Assembly (NCBI GenBank): GCA_034432655.1
Contig: DAOUBP010000038.1
Coordinates: 12,264 to 76,263 of the forward strand
DNA length: 64,000 nt
Reading direction: 5' to 3'
Source of the DNA: DAOUBP01 sp034432655
GTDB taxonomy: Bacteria; Chloroflexota; Anaerolineae; CG2-30-64-16
The notes beneath the pieces were generated by a model. The model did no database searches. It saw only the letters and a program-made list of their open reading frames with translations, and was not told where the DNA came from. Made by a program: the position numbers and the translations under genes. Shown here one piece after another: positions 32,324 to 41,059 of the stretch; the stretch's first letter is position 1, and each line of letters opens with the position of its first letter.

Positions 32324-33844
32324 ATGCTTGCCAAAGTCTACAGCTGTGCCCTGGTCGGCCTGGAAGGCGCGCTGGTGGAGGTGGAAGCAGATCTGAACAC
32401 CCGCTCTCTGCCCTCGGTGACCCTGGTCGGCCTGCCTGACACAGCCGTGAAGGAATCCACCGAGCGGGTGCGCGCTGCGATCTTCAACTCGGGCCTGACC
32501 TATCCCCGCGGCCGGCTGACCATCAACCTGGCGCCGGCCGACCTGCGCAAAGAGGGGCCGGCTTACGACCTGCCCATCGCCGTGGCGCTGCTGATTGTGG
32601 CCGAGCAGATCCCGGCCGACCTGGAGGGGGTCGTTTTCCTGGGCGAGCTTTCGCTGGACGGCTCGGTGCGGCATGTGGAAGGGGTCTTGCCCATGACCCA
32701 TGCAGTGAAGGAGCTGGGCTACAAGGCCATCTTCGTGCCTCAGGTTGACGCGCCCGAGGCTGCGCTGGTGGAAGGGATTGATGTTTACCCCGTCGAGTCG
32801 CTGGGCCGGCTGGCTGCGCACTTCAGAGATTATCATCCCATCGAGCCGTATCGCACCGACCTGCGCCTGGACGATGAGCCGCCCCCTTATGCCGCCGACT
32901 TTCAGGACATCAAGGGCCAGGAGCACGTCAAGCGGGCGTTAGAGGTGGCGGCCGCCGGCGGGCACAACGTCCTGATGTCCGGTCCGCCCGGCTCCGGCAA
33001 GACGCTGCTGGCCCGCTCCCTGCCCTCGATCCTGCCGCGCATGACCCCGTCCGAGGCGTTGGATGTGACCCGCATCTACTCGGTGGCCGGCATGCTGCCC
33101 TCGGACATGCCGTTGATCCGCCACCGGCCCTTCCGCGCGCCGCACCACACCATCTCGCACGCCGGCCTGGTAGGGGGTGGCCAGTGGCCGCGGCCAGGGG
33201 AGATCAGCCTGGCGCATCGCGGCGTGCTGTTCCTGGACGAGCTGCCGGAGTTCGGACAACACGGCCTGGAGGTACTGCGGCAGCCGCTGGAAGATAAGGT
33301 GGTCACCATCAGTCGGGCGCAAGGCAGCCTGACCTTCCCGGCCAATTTTATGCTGGTGGGTGCGATGAACCCATGTCCCTGCGGCTACTACGGCGACCCG
33401 GAGCACCAATGCACGTGCAGCCCCATGCTCATCAGCCGCTACCAGAAGCGCCTCTCCGGCCCGCTGCTGGACCGCATTGACATCCACGTGGAGGTCCCGC
33501 GCGTCCCATTCCAGAAGCTGAGCGATGATCGCCGCGGTGAGCCCTCGGTGGCGGTACGGGCGCGGGTGGAAGCGGCGCGGGCGCGGCAGGCGGCGCGTTT
33601 TGCCGGCACCCCGCTGACCACCAACGCGGACATGGGGCCGACGCATATCCGGGAATTCTGTCAGGTAGATGAGACGGGGCGCCAGCTTCTAGCCGCGGCC
33701 ATGCGGCAGTTGAACCTGAGCGCGCGGGCTTATCACCGGGTGCTGAAGCTGGCGCGCACCATCGCCGACCTGGCCGGAAGCGAGCGCATCCAGCCGGCAC
33801 ATATCGCGGAGGCGATCCAGTATCGGCCGCGACGGATGGAGTGA
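32324..33844 (+). CDS. YifB/ComM family Mg-chelatase-like ATPase
   Basis: A 506-residue AAA+ protein: N-terminal Lon-like S5 domain (GLPDTAVKESTERVRAA), Walker A GPPGSGKT, Walker B VLFLDELPEF, zinc-type CPCGYYGDPEHQCTC, and C-terminal NLSARAYHRVLKLARTIADL. The family is a hexameric helicase promoting branch migration in natural transformation. The ATG at 32324 has GGGAGG upstream; an ORF start at 32309 lacks it. Its 3' end is partly duplicated 540 bp downstream. Confidence 0.92.
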   Translation: MLAKVYSCALVGLEGALVEVEADLNTRSLPSVTLVGLPDTAVKESTERVRAAIFNSGLTYPRGRLTINLAPADLRKEGPAYDLPIAVALLIVAEQIPADLEGVVFLGELSLDGSVRHVEGVLPMTHAVKELGYKAIFVPQVDAPEAALVEGIDVYPVESLGRLAAHFRDYHPIEPYRTDLRLDDEPPPYAADFQDIKGQEHVKRALEVAAAGGHNVLMSGPPGSGKTLLARSLPSILPRMTPSEALDVTRIYSVAGMLPSDMPLIRHRPFRAPHHTISHAGLVGGGQWPRPGEISLAHRGVLFLDELPEFGQHGLEVLRQPLEDKVVTISRAQGSLTFPANFMLVGAMNPCPCGYYGDPEHQCTCSPMLISRYQKRLSGPLLDRIDIHVEVPRVPFQKLSDDRRGEPSVAVRARVEAARARQAARFAGTPLTTNADMGPTHIREFCQVDETGRQLLAAAMRQLNLSARAYHRVLKLARTIADLAGSERIQPAHIAEAIQYRPRRME

Positions 33845-33956
33845 GTGCCCGTTGAAAATCGCTGGCATGGTGAAGCTGAGTGACCATGCAATCGCGCCCG
33901 CTTGACCCCCGGTTGTGGTCTGTGTAAAACGGCTATCAAGATGGCTATTTGGAGGC

Positions 33957-34067
33957 TGTGATGATACCCAGATACTCTGCAAATTTGACCTGGCGAAAGA
34001 GGGAATCGAACCATCGGTCTTCGAGGGCTTGCGAGACCGATCTCCGGGCCGGGAGATGAGCTGGTGA
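33957..34067 (+). pseudogene. probable antitoxin remnant upstream of PIN toxin
   Basis: An open frame with no clear start whose last 27 codons read FDLAKEGIEPSVFEGLRDR then SPGREMSW. This resembles the end of short VapB-like antitoxins, and its TGA overlaps the GTG of the PIN gene. A better ribosome-binding site (GGAGG before ATG 33961) is in a different frame, which suggests a frameshift or decay. Confidence 0.35.
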
Positions 34068-34342
34068 CTCTCCGCTTTCTCCTTGACACCAATGTCATCT
34101 CCGAACCACTGCGCCCTGTCCCTAACCAGGCGGTGCTGGAACGCCTGCGTGAGCACCAGGCAGAGATCGCCATTGCAGCCGTTGTCTGGCATGAGTTATG
34201 GTATGGCTGCTATCGGCTGCCCGAATCGAACAAGCGCACCGTGATCGAGGCCTATCTCAAAGAGGTGGTCGCGCGTGCGATCCCGATCCTGTCGTATGAT
34301 CCGCGGGCAGCATTATGGCACACAGTGCGCAGCCTCCCCTAA
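34064..34342 (+). pseudogene. truncated PIN-domain toxin (VapC-like)
   Basis: A 92-residue PIN domain starting at GTG 34064: MTLRFLLDTNVISE has the first catalytic Asp, and WHELWYG the conserved Glu region. Normal VapC proteins have about 130 residues. This one stops at DPRAALWHTVRSLP, before the last acidic residues, next to a sequence copied from the comM 3' end. The nuclease is probably inactive. Confidence 0.65.
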
Positions 34343-34433
34343 GGGGATCGCGGCGGCGATCCACCTTCGGCCGGCCGCGACGGATGGCGTCATGTATGGT
34401 ATGATATTTACAGCAATACTTCGCAGAGGCGGC

Positions 34434-34523
34434 ATGGCGGTTCGTGATGCTGATACCGAGTGGTTGCGCGTGCAGGCTTACCGGCGCATCGGCGCCAGCC
34501 GGGCGCGTTCTTCTACCGGCTAG
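34434..34523 (+). pseudogene. short remnant ORF
   Basis: 29 codons, MAVRDADTEWLRVQAYRRIG, ending in the stop region of the PepSY gene. It resembles the start of small hypothetical proteins found in Chloroflexota genomes but is cut off. A TATGGTATGATA stretch upstream may be its old promoter. Confidence 0.3.
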
Positions 34524-35350
34524 AACTCCTTCTCGCTGATGAACGCGCCGTGCCAGGTGTGATACCACACCTGCCCGGTGTAGGCGTTGACGCTGAGCAT
34601 GCCGGCCGGCTTACCGTTCTGCAGGAAGTCCATGGTGTAGTAGCCGGGAAACTGCATCTCGTCGTCGGCCAGGGTGGCGCCGGGGAGGTTGGCGTCGAGC
34701 CACCCCTGTCCCGCGGCCCGCGCCTGCGCCACGGTGATGGCCGTGGGGCCGGCCGGACGATTCCACCAGCCCATCATGCCGCCGAAGCCGGCCATATGGC
34801 CGTACTTCGTGTTCCACATCATGTTGGGGCCGGGCTCGGGGATCACGGAGCCGGTGTAGCGGTTGACCAGCAGCTCGAAGGCGCCCATGCCCGTGCTCTG
34901 CTCCTTGACCATGGCGTAGAAGTTGTTCTCGAACTCCATCACCTCGGCCAGGGTCAGGTCGCCGTTGCCATAGCGCTTCAGGTATTCCTGCACGGCTGCC
35001 GCGGCCTGATCGAGGGTGATCGGCTGGCCGCTTGCCTGGCCCGGCGCGGCGCCGAGCATCGGGCAGCCGGCCGACCAGGGGTCGGTGATGGGGTTGCCGA
35101 ATCCCATCATGCCGCCGGGGCCATAGCTGCCCATCATGCTGCCGGGGCCATAGTTGCCCATCATGCCAGGGCCATAGTTGCCCATCATGCCGGGGCCATA
35201 GTTGCCCATCATGCCGGGGCCATAGCCCTGGCGGCCCCAGCCGCCCCACGCGCCGCCCGGCCCTTGGGCGAAGGCAGTCGCCGCGAAGACAGCCATCAGC
35301 AACAGGACGGCCAATCCCAGGCCGACCACGAGTCTGGTACGCTTGTTCAT
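34520..35350 (-). CDS. secreted PepSY-domain protein with GMMG repeats
   Basis: A 276-residue exported protein. Signal peptide about 1-29 (LVVGLGLAVLLLMAVFAATAFA). Residues about 40-80 hold five or six copies of the NYGPGMMG type, a Met/Gly-rich stretch that could bind Cu(I). Two PepSY-like units follow (ITLDQAAAAVQEYLKRYG; ITVAQARAAGQGWLDANL). The ATG at 35350 has CAGGAGAAGCAAAG upstream. Copper-related proteins are encoded within 6 kb, which supports but does not prove a metal role. Confidence 0.65.
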   Translation of the reverse strand: MNKRTRLVVGLGLAVLLLMAVFAATAFAQGPGGAWGGWGRQGYGPGMMGNYGPGMMGNYGPGMMGNYGPGSMMGSYGPGGMMGFGNPITDPWSAGCPMLGAAPGQASGQPITLDQAAAAVQEYLKRYGNGDLTLAEVMEFENNFYAMVKEQSTGMGAFELLVNRYTGSVIPEPGPNMMWNTKYGHMAGFGGMMGWWNRPAGPTAITVAQARAAGQGWLDANLPGATLADDEMQFPGYYTMDFLQNGKPAGMLSVNAYTGQVWYHTWHGAFISEKEF

Positions 35351-35513
35351 CTTTGCTTCTCCTGCTGTGAGATGGAAGACGCGGGGGCGATCGCTGTCGC
35401 CCTCCACGCGCTTCAGGAGCCAGTATAGAGCGGTTCCGGGCTGTCGGTAAGCGCCGATTGTCGCATTGTCCCCGCGCCGTTTGGCCTATGCGGGGAGCAG
35501 GGGCAAGCAGGGG

Positions 35514-37232
35514 TTACGGCCGGTCGGCCTTATGCAGGGGCAGGCGCGCCGTGAGGGTCGTGCCCTGGCCGGGCGCGGAGGCGATGGTGAGCCGGCCGCC
35601 GTAGAGGAGGGCGCGTTCGCGCATCCCCATCAACCCGAAGTGGCCCTGCCGCGCCAGGTCGGCCGGCTGCTCCGGCGGGACGAAGCCGACGCCGTCGTCC
35701 CGCACGGTCAGGGTGAGGGCATCGGCCGCGAAGACGATCTTGATCCATGCGTTGGTCGCGCGGGCGTGCGCGGCCACGTTGTCCAGCGCCTGCTGGACGA
35801 TGCGGTAGGCAGCCAGTTCCAGGTCGGGGGCCAGTCGAACGACTTCCCCCTCGACGGCGAAATGGACGCGCAGGCCGTGGCGCTCCTCGACCTGCCGGGC
35901 CAGCATCTCCAGGCCGGGCACGAAGCCGAGGTCCTCCAGGTAGATCGGCCGCAGGTCGCCGATGATGCGACGCAGGCCGGCGATCTCCTCGTCAATCAGG
36001 GCGTTCAGCTCTTGCAGCCGCGCGGCTGCGCGAGCGGGGTCATGCGCCAGGGCCTTCAACGCCATCTGGCCGCGCTGTTTGAGCGCGATGAGGCCCTGGA
36101 TGGTCACGTCGTGCAGCTCGTGCGCCAGGCGATGGCGCTCGGCTTCCTGGCCCTGGGTGATGGCGCTCAGGTAATCGCGCATGCCGCTCTGGTACGAGCG
36201 GATGCGTTCGGCCATCTGGGCCAGGGTGACGCGCAGATCGTCTATCTCCTGCACGCCATCCACCGGTGCTTCGATGGCGTCGAAGTCGCCCCAGGCGACG
36301 CGCGCCGCGCGGCGCGCCAGCTCTTGCAGCGGCCGCACCACATTGAGCATCCCCAGCGAGACGGCCAGCAGCGCCACGACCGCGACGAAGAGCAGCACCA
36401 GCGGCAACACCTCCACCTCGCTCATCCCCATCGAGACGATCCCGCGCACGTCCTCGGCCATGATCAGCGTCCAGCCGGGCGGCTCGATGCGGGCGTAGGA
36501 GGCCAGCAGCTCGCGGCCGTCGCGGTCGCGCAGGTAGCTCGAGCCGGAATCGGCCGCGGGCAGGTCGGCGAAGATGCCGATGTCCTGGATGAGGCCGGCC
36601 GGGTCGAAATGGCGGACGCGCCGGCCGGTCTGGTCGAGGATCACCAGCGCCGCGTGCAGCGCGCCATCGGCCGCCAGGTTGTCTTCGTTGAGGCTCAGCG
36701 TCTCCACAGGGAGGGCCGTGATCAGCGCGCGCTGGCCGGCCGCCGGCGCGGCGATCAACAGCCGCGGGGACGCCGGATCGGCCAGGTCGGTCTCATACTG
36801 CGGCTGGCCGAGCGCTGCGGCGCGCGCGGCCGCGATGCGCGCGGCATCGCCAGCGGCCCAGGGGGTCGCCGCGGGCGATGCGGCCAGGAGCGCGCCGGAG
36901 GCATCCAGCAGCGCCAGGCCGCCGGCGTCGAACGGTTCATCGGGCAGGGGGGAAGCGGGAGCGGCCGACAAGGGGGCGGCCAGCCGCGTCAGGGTGGCGA
37001 TCTGTTGCGCGATCTCGCGGCCCAGGCGGTTGGCCTCGGCCGTCGTCCAGCTGCGGTCGCGCTCCTCGACCAGGCGGGTCATGGCCTGACGATGGCGCGC
37101 AATGCCGATCAGCGACAGCGCCACGAGCACGATGGCCAGCGGCAGGATCGTCCAGAGCAGCAGTTGGGCGCGCAGGCCGCGCAGGAGCCGGGCGCCGCGC
37201 GGCGGCCGTCGTTCGCTCGCCTCACGCGTCAT
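35514..37232 (-). CDS. NarX/DesK-type membrane sensor histidine kinase
   Basis: A 572-residue kinase: membrane helix about 24-46, extracellular sensor to about 280, second membrane helix (VLPLVLLFVAVVALLAVSLG), HAMP, then HisKA_3 with LAHELHDVTIQGLIAL and HATPase with DNVAAHARA and DDGVGF. The short DHp type pairs with LuxR-type regulators. Its start overlaps the end of the regulator gene (37222) by 11 nt, so they are co-expressed. Signal unknown. Confidence 0.92.
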   Translation of the reverse strand: MTREASERRPPRGARLLRGLRAQLLLWTILPLAIVLVALSLIGIARHRQAMTRLVEERDRSWTTAEANRLGREIAQQIATLTRLAAPLSAAPASPLPDEPFDAGGLALLDASGALLAASPAATPWAAGDAARIAAARAAALGQPQYETDLADPASPRLLIAAPAAGQRALITALPVETLSLNEDNLAADGALHAALVILDQTGRRVRHFDPAGLIQDIGIFADLPAADSGSSYLRDRDGRELLASYARIEPPGWTLIMAEDVRGIVSMGMSEVEVLPLVLLFVAVVALLAVSLGMLNVVRPLQELARRAARVAWGDFDAIEAPVDGVQEIDDLRVTLAQMAERIRSYQSGMRDYLSAITQGQEAERHRLAHELHDVTIQGLIALKQRGQMALKALAHDPARAAARLQELNALIDEEIAGLRRIIGDLRPIYLEDLGFVPGLEMLARQVEERHGLRVHFAVEGEVVRLAPDLELAAYRIVQQALDNVAAHARATNAWIKIVFAADALTLTVRDDGVGFVPPEQPADLARQGHFGLMGMRERALLYGGRLTIASAPGQGTTLTARLPLHKADRP

Positions 37233-37896
37233 CGAGCACCAGCCAGCCCAGTTTGAGCGCCTTGGTCACCGCCTCGGTGCGACTGGCCACGGCAAGCTTG
37301 CCGTAGATGTTGGCCAGGTGGCCCTGCACCGTACGGTCGCTGAGGCCCAGCTCGGCCGCGATGGCTTTGTTCGTCAGGCCTTGCGCGGCCAGGCGCAACA
37401 CAGCGAGCTCGCGCTCGGTCAACGGCTCCACCTGCCCGGCCGCGGCCGCCGGCTTGCCGGTGGTCATCTGGGCGATCACCTTTGCCGCGACGTCGGGGGC
37501 CAGCACCTTGCCGCCGGCCGCCACCGTCTTCACCGCGGCCACCAGGTCGTCGGGATCGGCGTTTTTCAGGATGTAGCCGTCGGCGCCGGCGCGCAGCAGG
37601 GCGAAGACGTAGGGGTCCTCGTCGTAGGCGGTGAGGATGAGCACGCGCACTTCGGGACAGGCGGCCTTGATCTGCCGCGTGGCCTCGATGCCGTTGACGC
37701 GGGGCATCTGCACGTCGAGTAGGGCGACGGCCGGCCGCAGCTCGCCGACCAGGCGCACGGCCTCGGCGCCGTCGGCAGCCTCGGCCACCACCGTGACCCC
37801 GCCGTCCTCTTCCAGGAACTCGCGGATGCCCTTGCGCACCACGGCATGGTCGTCGGCCAGCAAGACCCGAATCGGGTCAGATGAAGCAGTCGTCAT
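37222..37896 (-). CDS. NarL/LuxR-family response regulator
   Basis: A 224-residue regulator: receiver (VLLADDHAVVRKG, Asp in VALLDVQMPRVNG, Lys in GYILKNADP) and LuxR HTH (LTERELAVLRLAAQGLTNKAIAAELGLS split over helix-turn-helix). The ATG at 37896 (MTTASSDPIRVLL) is chosen; the longer ORF reads through spacer. It is the cognate partner of the kinase at 35514-37232, overlapping it by 11 nt. Confidence 0.93.
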   Translation of the reverse strand: MTTASSDPIRVLLADDHAVVRKGIREFLEEDGGVTVVAEAADGAEAVRLVGELRPAVALLDVQMPRVNGIEATRQIKAACPEVRVLILTAYDEDPYVFALLRAGADGYILKNADPDDLVAAVKTVAAGGKVLAPDVAAKVIAQMTTGKPAAAAGQVEPLTERELAVLRLAAQGLTNKAIAAELGLSDRTVQGHLANIYGKLAVASRTEAVTKALKLGWLVLDDA

Positions 37897-37967
37897 GATT
37901 ATGCCATTCTCCGTGTCAGGCGGCGGGAACCCCTGTCGCCAACGCTTGCCCGCGTCGGCGCGCCGTT

Positions 37968-39707
37968 TTACTTGCCGAAGCGTACCCCCAGCAGGTTCGC
38001 CAATTCCTGTACCTCCTGGGAGCCGCTGATCAGAATGCCCGCGTTCGCGGCATAATCCAGCGCCGAGGCCTTGAAACCGCTGCTGGAGATCATCCATAGG
38101 GTCGGCGCGCCGGTCAGTTTGAGATGTTCGGCCGCGGCGCGAGCTTTCTGGACGAAGGCGGCCAGATCGGCCCGATCTGCTGGCCGGTTGCGCCATTTGA
38201 CTTCCACCAGCCAGGGCGAAGGGCCTTCGGCCACCGCATCCAGCTCGATCTGGCCGTCCGGGCTTTGATAAGCGGCGACGCGCGTAAAGGCCGGCAGTGT
38301 CAGGGTTTCGGCCTCTTCTGCCGACCGGCCGAAGAGACGTCCCGGCACCTGACGACCGTCGAAAGCCGCCAGCAACTCGCGCACCTGGCTTTCCCTGGCC
38401 AGGCCCAATTCGCTGCTGAGGCGCTGATAGCGTTGGCTCATGTCGGCGACCAATCCCTCCAGGATCTCGCGGCGTGGGACAGTCAGCAGCTCGATGCCGG
38501 CATGGAAGTAAGCCAGCCAGATCTTGAGCACCGGATCGGGCAGGTCGTAGGCCCCGTCCGTCTGGAGCACCAGATCCACTTCGGCCAGACGGTTTAGCAG
38601 GGCGCGCGTGGCACCGGCCGGCCGGCGTAATCTTTGCGCAAGCTCGGTCAAAGTCAAGGGGTGTTCCGACTCGGCCAGGATCTGCAGGAGCAGGCGCAGG
38701 AGCGCCTGGCCGCGGGCATGGCCCATGGACTCCTCGATCACGTAACGACAGAGGTTGTAGATTCTGCCGGTAGTAGAGAGGGTCTCCAACACAAAGGCTT
38801 CCCGCACCAGTTGCGCATCCACCGTGCGACCGGAGAGCAGGATCAGCTCGCGCATGCGCTCGGCGACCGCATAGATGTAGAACGGATGGCCGCGCGTCCA
38901 GACATAAAGGGTATGGGCCGCGTCGGAGGGCAATGTCTCGCCGGCCAACGCCTTGCGCGCCAGCTCCTCGCTCTCGGCGCGGCCGAACGGGCCGACGCGC
39001 TCGGTGCGAAAGTGGACGAAAAGGGGCGAACGCGCCTGGTGGAAGATCCCTTCCATGAGGCTGATCGCCGACCCGGCTGCCACGTAGGCCACTGCCGACT
39101 GAGTCTGCAATACCGAACGAAAGAGGTCCAGCACGTCGCCAACCTGCGGAAAGTTGGATAGCAGGCCGAGATCCTGAAACTCATCAATGCAAATCAGGAA
39201 GCGGACGCCCTGTTCGCGCGCCAACACCTCTGGAAAGCTAAACGCCAATTCCAACAGGCGTCGTTGCGGAATGGCTTGTTGGCGCAGGTCGCGGTCCAAC
39301 TCCAGTACGATGTCCAGCACATGCGGATTGGCCAGTGCGCTCGCAGCTCGAAGGAGGGTTGGCAAGCGCGCATATTCATCCCAGCGGCCTTCGCCCTTCT
39401 CAAGAAACCAGTAGAGCACGGAGCCAATGTATTCCACGGCAAACGATTCTGGCGATAAGCCCAGGCGCTTGAGGTCCAGATAGACCGGCAGGACGCGCGG
39501 AACATCGGCTGCCGCGGGGCGCTGGAGCCAGCGCAAAATGAATTCCTTGAGGATGAGGGTCTTGCCGATACGACGCAATCCCAGGAGCGCCAGGTGTTTG
39601 CGACGGCCCTGCTGGAGCTCGATGCCACACATCTCAAGCAGCCCCAAGTGGTAGTCGCGGTCGGTGAATAACGCGCGTTCATCAACCGGATAAAGATAAT
39701 CTAGCAC
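37968..39707 (-). CDS. AAA ATPase with C-terminal PD-(D/E)XK-like domain
   Basis: About 579 residues. N-terminal archaeal-type AAA ATPase: Walker A LLGLRRIGKT, Walker B FLICIDEFQD. A winged-helix part follows (LTLTELAQRLRRPAG), then a DUF234-type domain with nuclease-like IELDAVAEG and VEVKWR (ELD...EVK). Such proteins are widespread in archaea and Chloroflexota; function unknown, perhaps mobile or defensive. The start is GTG 39707 (VLDYLYPVDERALF) with GGAG upstream. A palindromic operator candidate lies just before it. Confidence 0.72.
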   Translation of the reverse strand: MLDYLYPVDERALFTDRDYHLGLLEMCGIELQQGRRKHLALLGLRRIGKTLILKEFILRWLQRPAAADVPRVLPVYLDLKRLGLSPESFAVEYIGSVLYWFLEKGEGRWDEYARLPTLLRAASALANPHVLDIVLELDRDLRQQAIPQRRLLELAFSFPEVLAREQGVRFLICIDEFQDLGLLSNFPQVGDVLDLFRSVLQTQSAVAYVAAGSAISLMEGIFHQARSPLFVHFRTERVGPFGRAESEELARKALAGETLPSDAAHTLYVWTRGHPFYIYAVAERMRELILLSGRTVDAQLVREAFVLETLSTTGRIYNLCRYVIEESMGHARGQALLRLLLQILAESEHPLTLTELAQRLRRPAGATRALLNRLAEVDLVLQTDGAYDLPDPVLKIWLAYFHAGIELLTVPRREILEGLVADMSQRYQRLSSELGLARESQVRELLAAFDGRQVPGRLFGRSAEEAETLTLPAFTRVAAYQSPDGQIELDAVAEGPSPWLVEVKWRNRPADRADLAAFVQKARAAAEHLKLTGAPTLWMISSSGFKASALDYAANAGILISGSQEVQELANLLGVRFGK

Positions 39708-39771
39708 GACCGATGCTCCTGGCGCAAGGCGATTGCGCGGCGAGACTGAGAGGCACTGAAATCGCAATGCT

Positions 39772-39803
39772 TATACCATGTGGTTACTATACCAGATGGT
39801 ATA
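39772..39803. promoter_or_regulatory. operator-like palindrome
   Basis: TATACCAGATGGTATA at 39788-39803 is a perfect 7+2+7 palindrome, and a third half-site TATACCA lies at 39772-39778. It is in the promoter region of the AAA ATPase gene and is a likely repressor site. Confidence 0.5.
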
Positions 39804-39865
39804 GGCAATAGTCAAATCTGGCCCCGCGACTCTACGATCAATCGCGCGGCCAGACGACTCCGTGC

Positions 39866-40105
39866 TCACATGCCCAGCTTCCGCCGCAAGTCATCGTACT
39901 CCTGCGGCGTGATCTCGCCGGCCGCCAGCCGACGGCGCAGGATCTCTGCCGCGGTGTCGGGCGCCGCGCTTCGGCCCGCGCCGCCCTGGCTCAGCCGCGT
40001 CAGCGTGACGATCAGCCAGATCACCAGGCCGATGATCAACCCCCAGAAGAGGAGCATGCCCAGGCCGCCCAGCAGGCCCATGCCCCAACCCCAACCGTGC
40101 ATCAT
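39866..40105 (-). CDS. SHOCT-domain small membrane protein
   Basis: A 79-residue protein with one membrane helix (LGMLLFWGLIIGLVIWLIVTL) and a C-terminal SHOCT motif (AAEILRRRLAAGEITPQEYDDLRRKL). The N-terminus MMHGWGWGMG has Met, His and Trp. The family is of unknown function and often sits near metal or heavy-metal-response genes. Confidence 0.85.
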   Translation of the reverse strand: MMHGWGWGMGLLGGLGMLLFWGLIIGLVIWLIVTLTRLSQGGAGRSAAPDTAAEILRRRLAAGEITPQEYDDLRRKLGM

Positions 40106-40191
40106 GTCCGTACCCTCGCTTTCTCTTGTACTCCATGTATTCTCGCGCTGCCTGAGCTGCGCGGCAAGGGTGTTTCGGCGGGCGAGACCAC

Positions 40192-40263
40192 CCGCCGTTT
40201 GGCGCGGTGTAGGGCAACTGCTGCGCAGTTGCCCTACACCATGGTCGCCGCGCCAAATGGCGC
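40192..40263. repeat. nested palindromic element
   Basis: Inner hairpin at 40206-40240: GGTGTAGGGCAACTGC / GCAGTTGCCCTACACC with a 3-nt loop. Outer imperfect arms CGCCGTTTGGCGCG and CGCGCCAAATGGCG. A further small hairpin (GCGCCGG / CCGGCGC) follows. REP- or MITE-like; no gene in the 40106-40382 spacer. Confidence 0.7.
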
Positions 40264-40382
40264 GTGATCCTCGCGCCGGATTGCGCTTTCCGGCGCAGGC
40301 AAGAGGGGATACACTGACTCACGTGTCAAGCGCCTGTGAGGCGCCTGGCCTGTGACCAACCGCCTATGACAGAGGACATCCG

Positions 40383-40817
40383 ATGTCGCAACGATCTATT
40401 CTCGCTCTTGCCCTCGCCCTGCTCGGCGCCCTGCTGTTGGCCGCTTGCGCCGGCCGCGGGCAAGCCGACAGCACGGTGAAGCTGGCCCCGGTTTCAACAT
40501 TGCCCGGAGAAATCCAGCGCGCGCCGGCCGCGGTCCGCACGGCCTATCAGTTCGCTCTGGCCAACCCGGACGCACTGGCGAACGTGCCGTGCTACTGCGG
40601 CTGCGGCGCGATCGGGCACCGGAGCAACCTGGCCTGCTACGTCAAGGAGTTCGGCCCCGACGGGCGGCCGGTCTTCGACGACCACGCGCTGGGGTGCAGC
40701 ATCTGCGTGGACATCGCCACCGATGTCATGAAGATGAGCGGCGAGGGCAAGGCGCCGGCCGAGATCCGCCAGCGGATCGTGGACGCCTACAGCAAGTTCG
40801 GGCCGGGGAACCAGTGA
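40383..40817 (+). CDS. PCYCGC-motif lipoprotein
   Basis: A 144-residue lipoprotein: signal peptide with lipobox LLAAC (about Cys22), then VPCYCGCGAIGHRSNLACYV and CSICVDIATDVMKM. The PCYCGC family is known in Gram-positive-like bacteria and is presumed to bind a metal, possibly copper, through its Cys cluster. It is first in a plus-strand group with a small membrane protein, a CuA-cytochrome c fusion and the DUF1573-like selenoprotein candidate. Confidence 0.85.
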   Translation: MSQRSILALALALLGALLLAACAGRGQADSTVKLAPVSTLPGEIQRAPAAVRTAYQFALANPDALANVPCYCGCGAIGHRSNLACYVKEFGPDGRPVFDDHALGCSICVDIATDVMKMSGEGKAPAEIRQRIVDAYSKFGPGNQ

Positions 40818-40845
40818 CCGGGCGACAAGGTGACAAGGTGACAAG

Positions 40846-41007
40846 GTGTATCTGCAGACGCCCGTGCTGTTGATCGGCCTGGTCGCGGCGATGGCCCTGG
40901 CGCTGCGCACAGCGCGGCAGCACGATCAGCCGCCGCGCGCGGCCCTGCCCGTCGCGTTCTTCTGTGTCGCGGCGACGTTGGGGCTGCTGGGCCTGTATCT
41001 GGGATAA
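40846..41007 (+). CDS. small two-helix membrane protein
   Basis: 53 residues from GTG 40846, with two hydrophobic helices (LLIGLVAAMALAL and VAFFCVAATLGLLGLYLG) joined by a basic loop. GGTGACAA tandem repeats precede it, and AAGG before the GTG may act as a weak binding site. It lies between the PCYCGC lipoprotein and the CuA-cytochrome gene on the same strand, so it may be an accessory subunit of an electron-transfer complex. No family recognised. Confidence 0.5.
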   Translation: MYLQTPVLLIGLVAAMALALRTARQHDQPPRAALPVAFFCVAATLGLLGLYLG

Positions 41008-41010
41008 GGA

Positions 41011-41041
41011 CGTGCCAGGCACTTGGGAAGTGCCTGGCACG
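41011..41041. repeat. REP-like palindrome (copy 1)
   Basis: CGTGCCAGGCACTT-GGG-AAGTGCCTGGCACG. The same 14-nt arms recur at 53992-54022. Confidence 0.85.
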
Positions 41042-41059
41042 CAAGATCTCGCTTGAGCC

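Larger units (their letters stand above)
33806..34389 (+). repeat. imperfect direct repeat of the comM 3' end bracketing a VapBC remnant
   Basis: About 40 nt at 33806-33842 (with ATCGCGGAGGCGATCCA and CGACGGATGG) recur at 34347-34389 with a few substitutions and a 4-nt insertion (ATCGCGGCGGCGATCCA, CGACGGATGG). The enclosed 500 bp hold a decayed toxin-antitoxin pair. Confidence 0.55.

Noticed and set aside
33990..34045. tRNA-like T-arm (GGTTCGATTCCC on the minus strand) as a possible tRNA or attachment site
   Set aside because: The T stem has a mismatch and no anticodon or acceptor stem can be formed; the sequence is better explained as antitoxin coding sequence.
34342..34345. Sec readthrough at the end of the truncated PIN gene
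   Set aside because: The stop is TAA, and no PIN-like sequence follows in frame.
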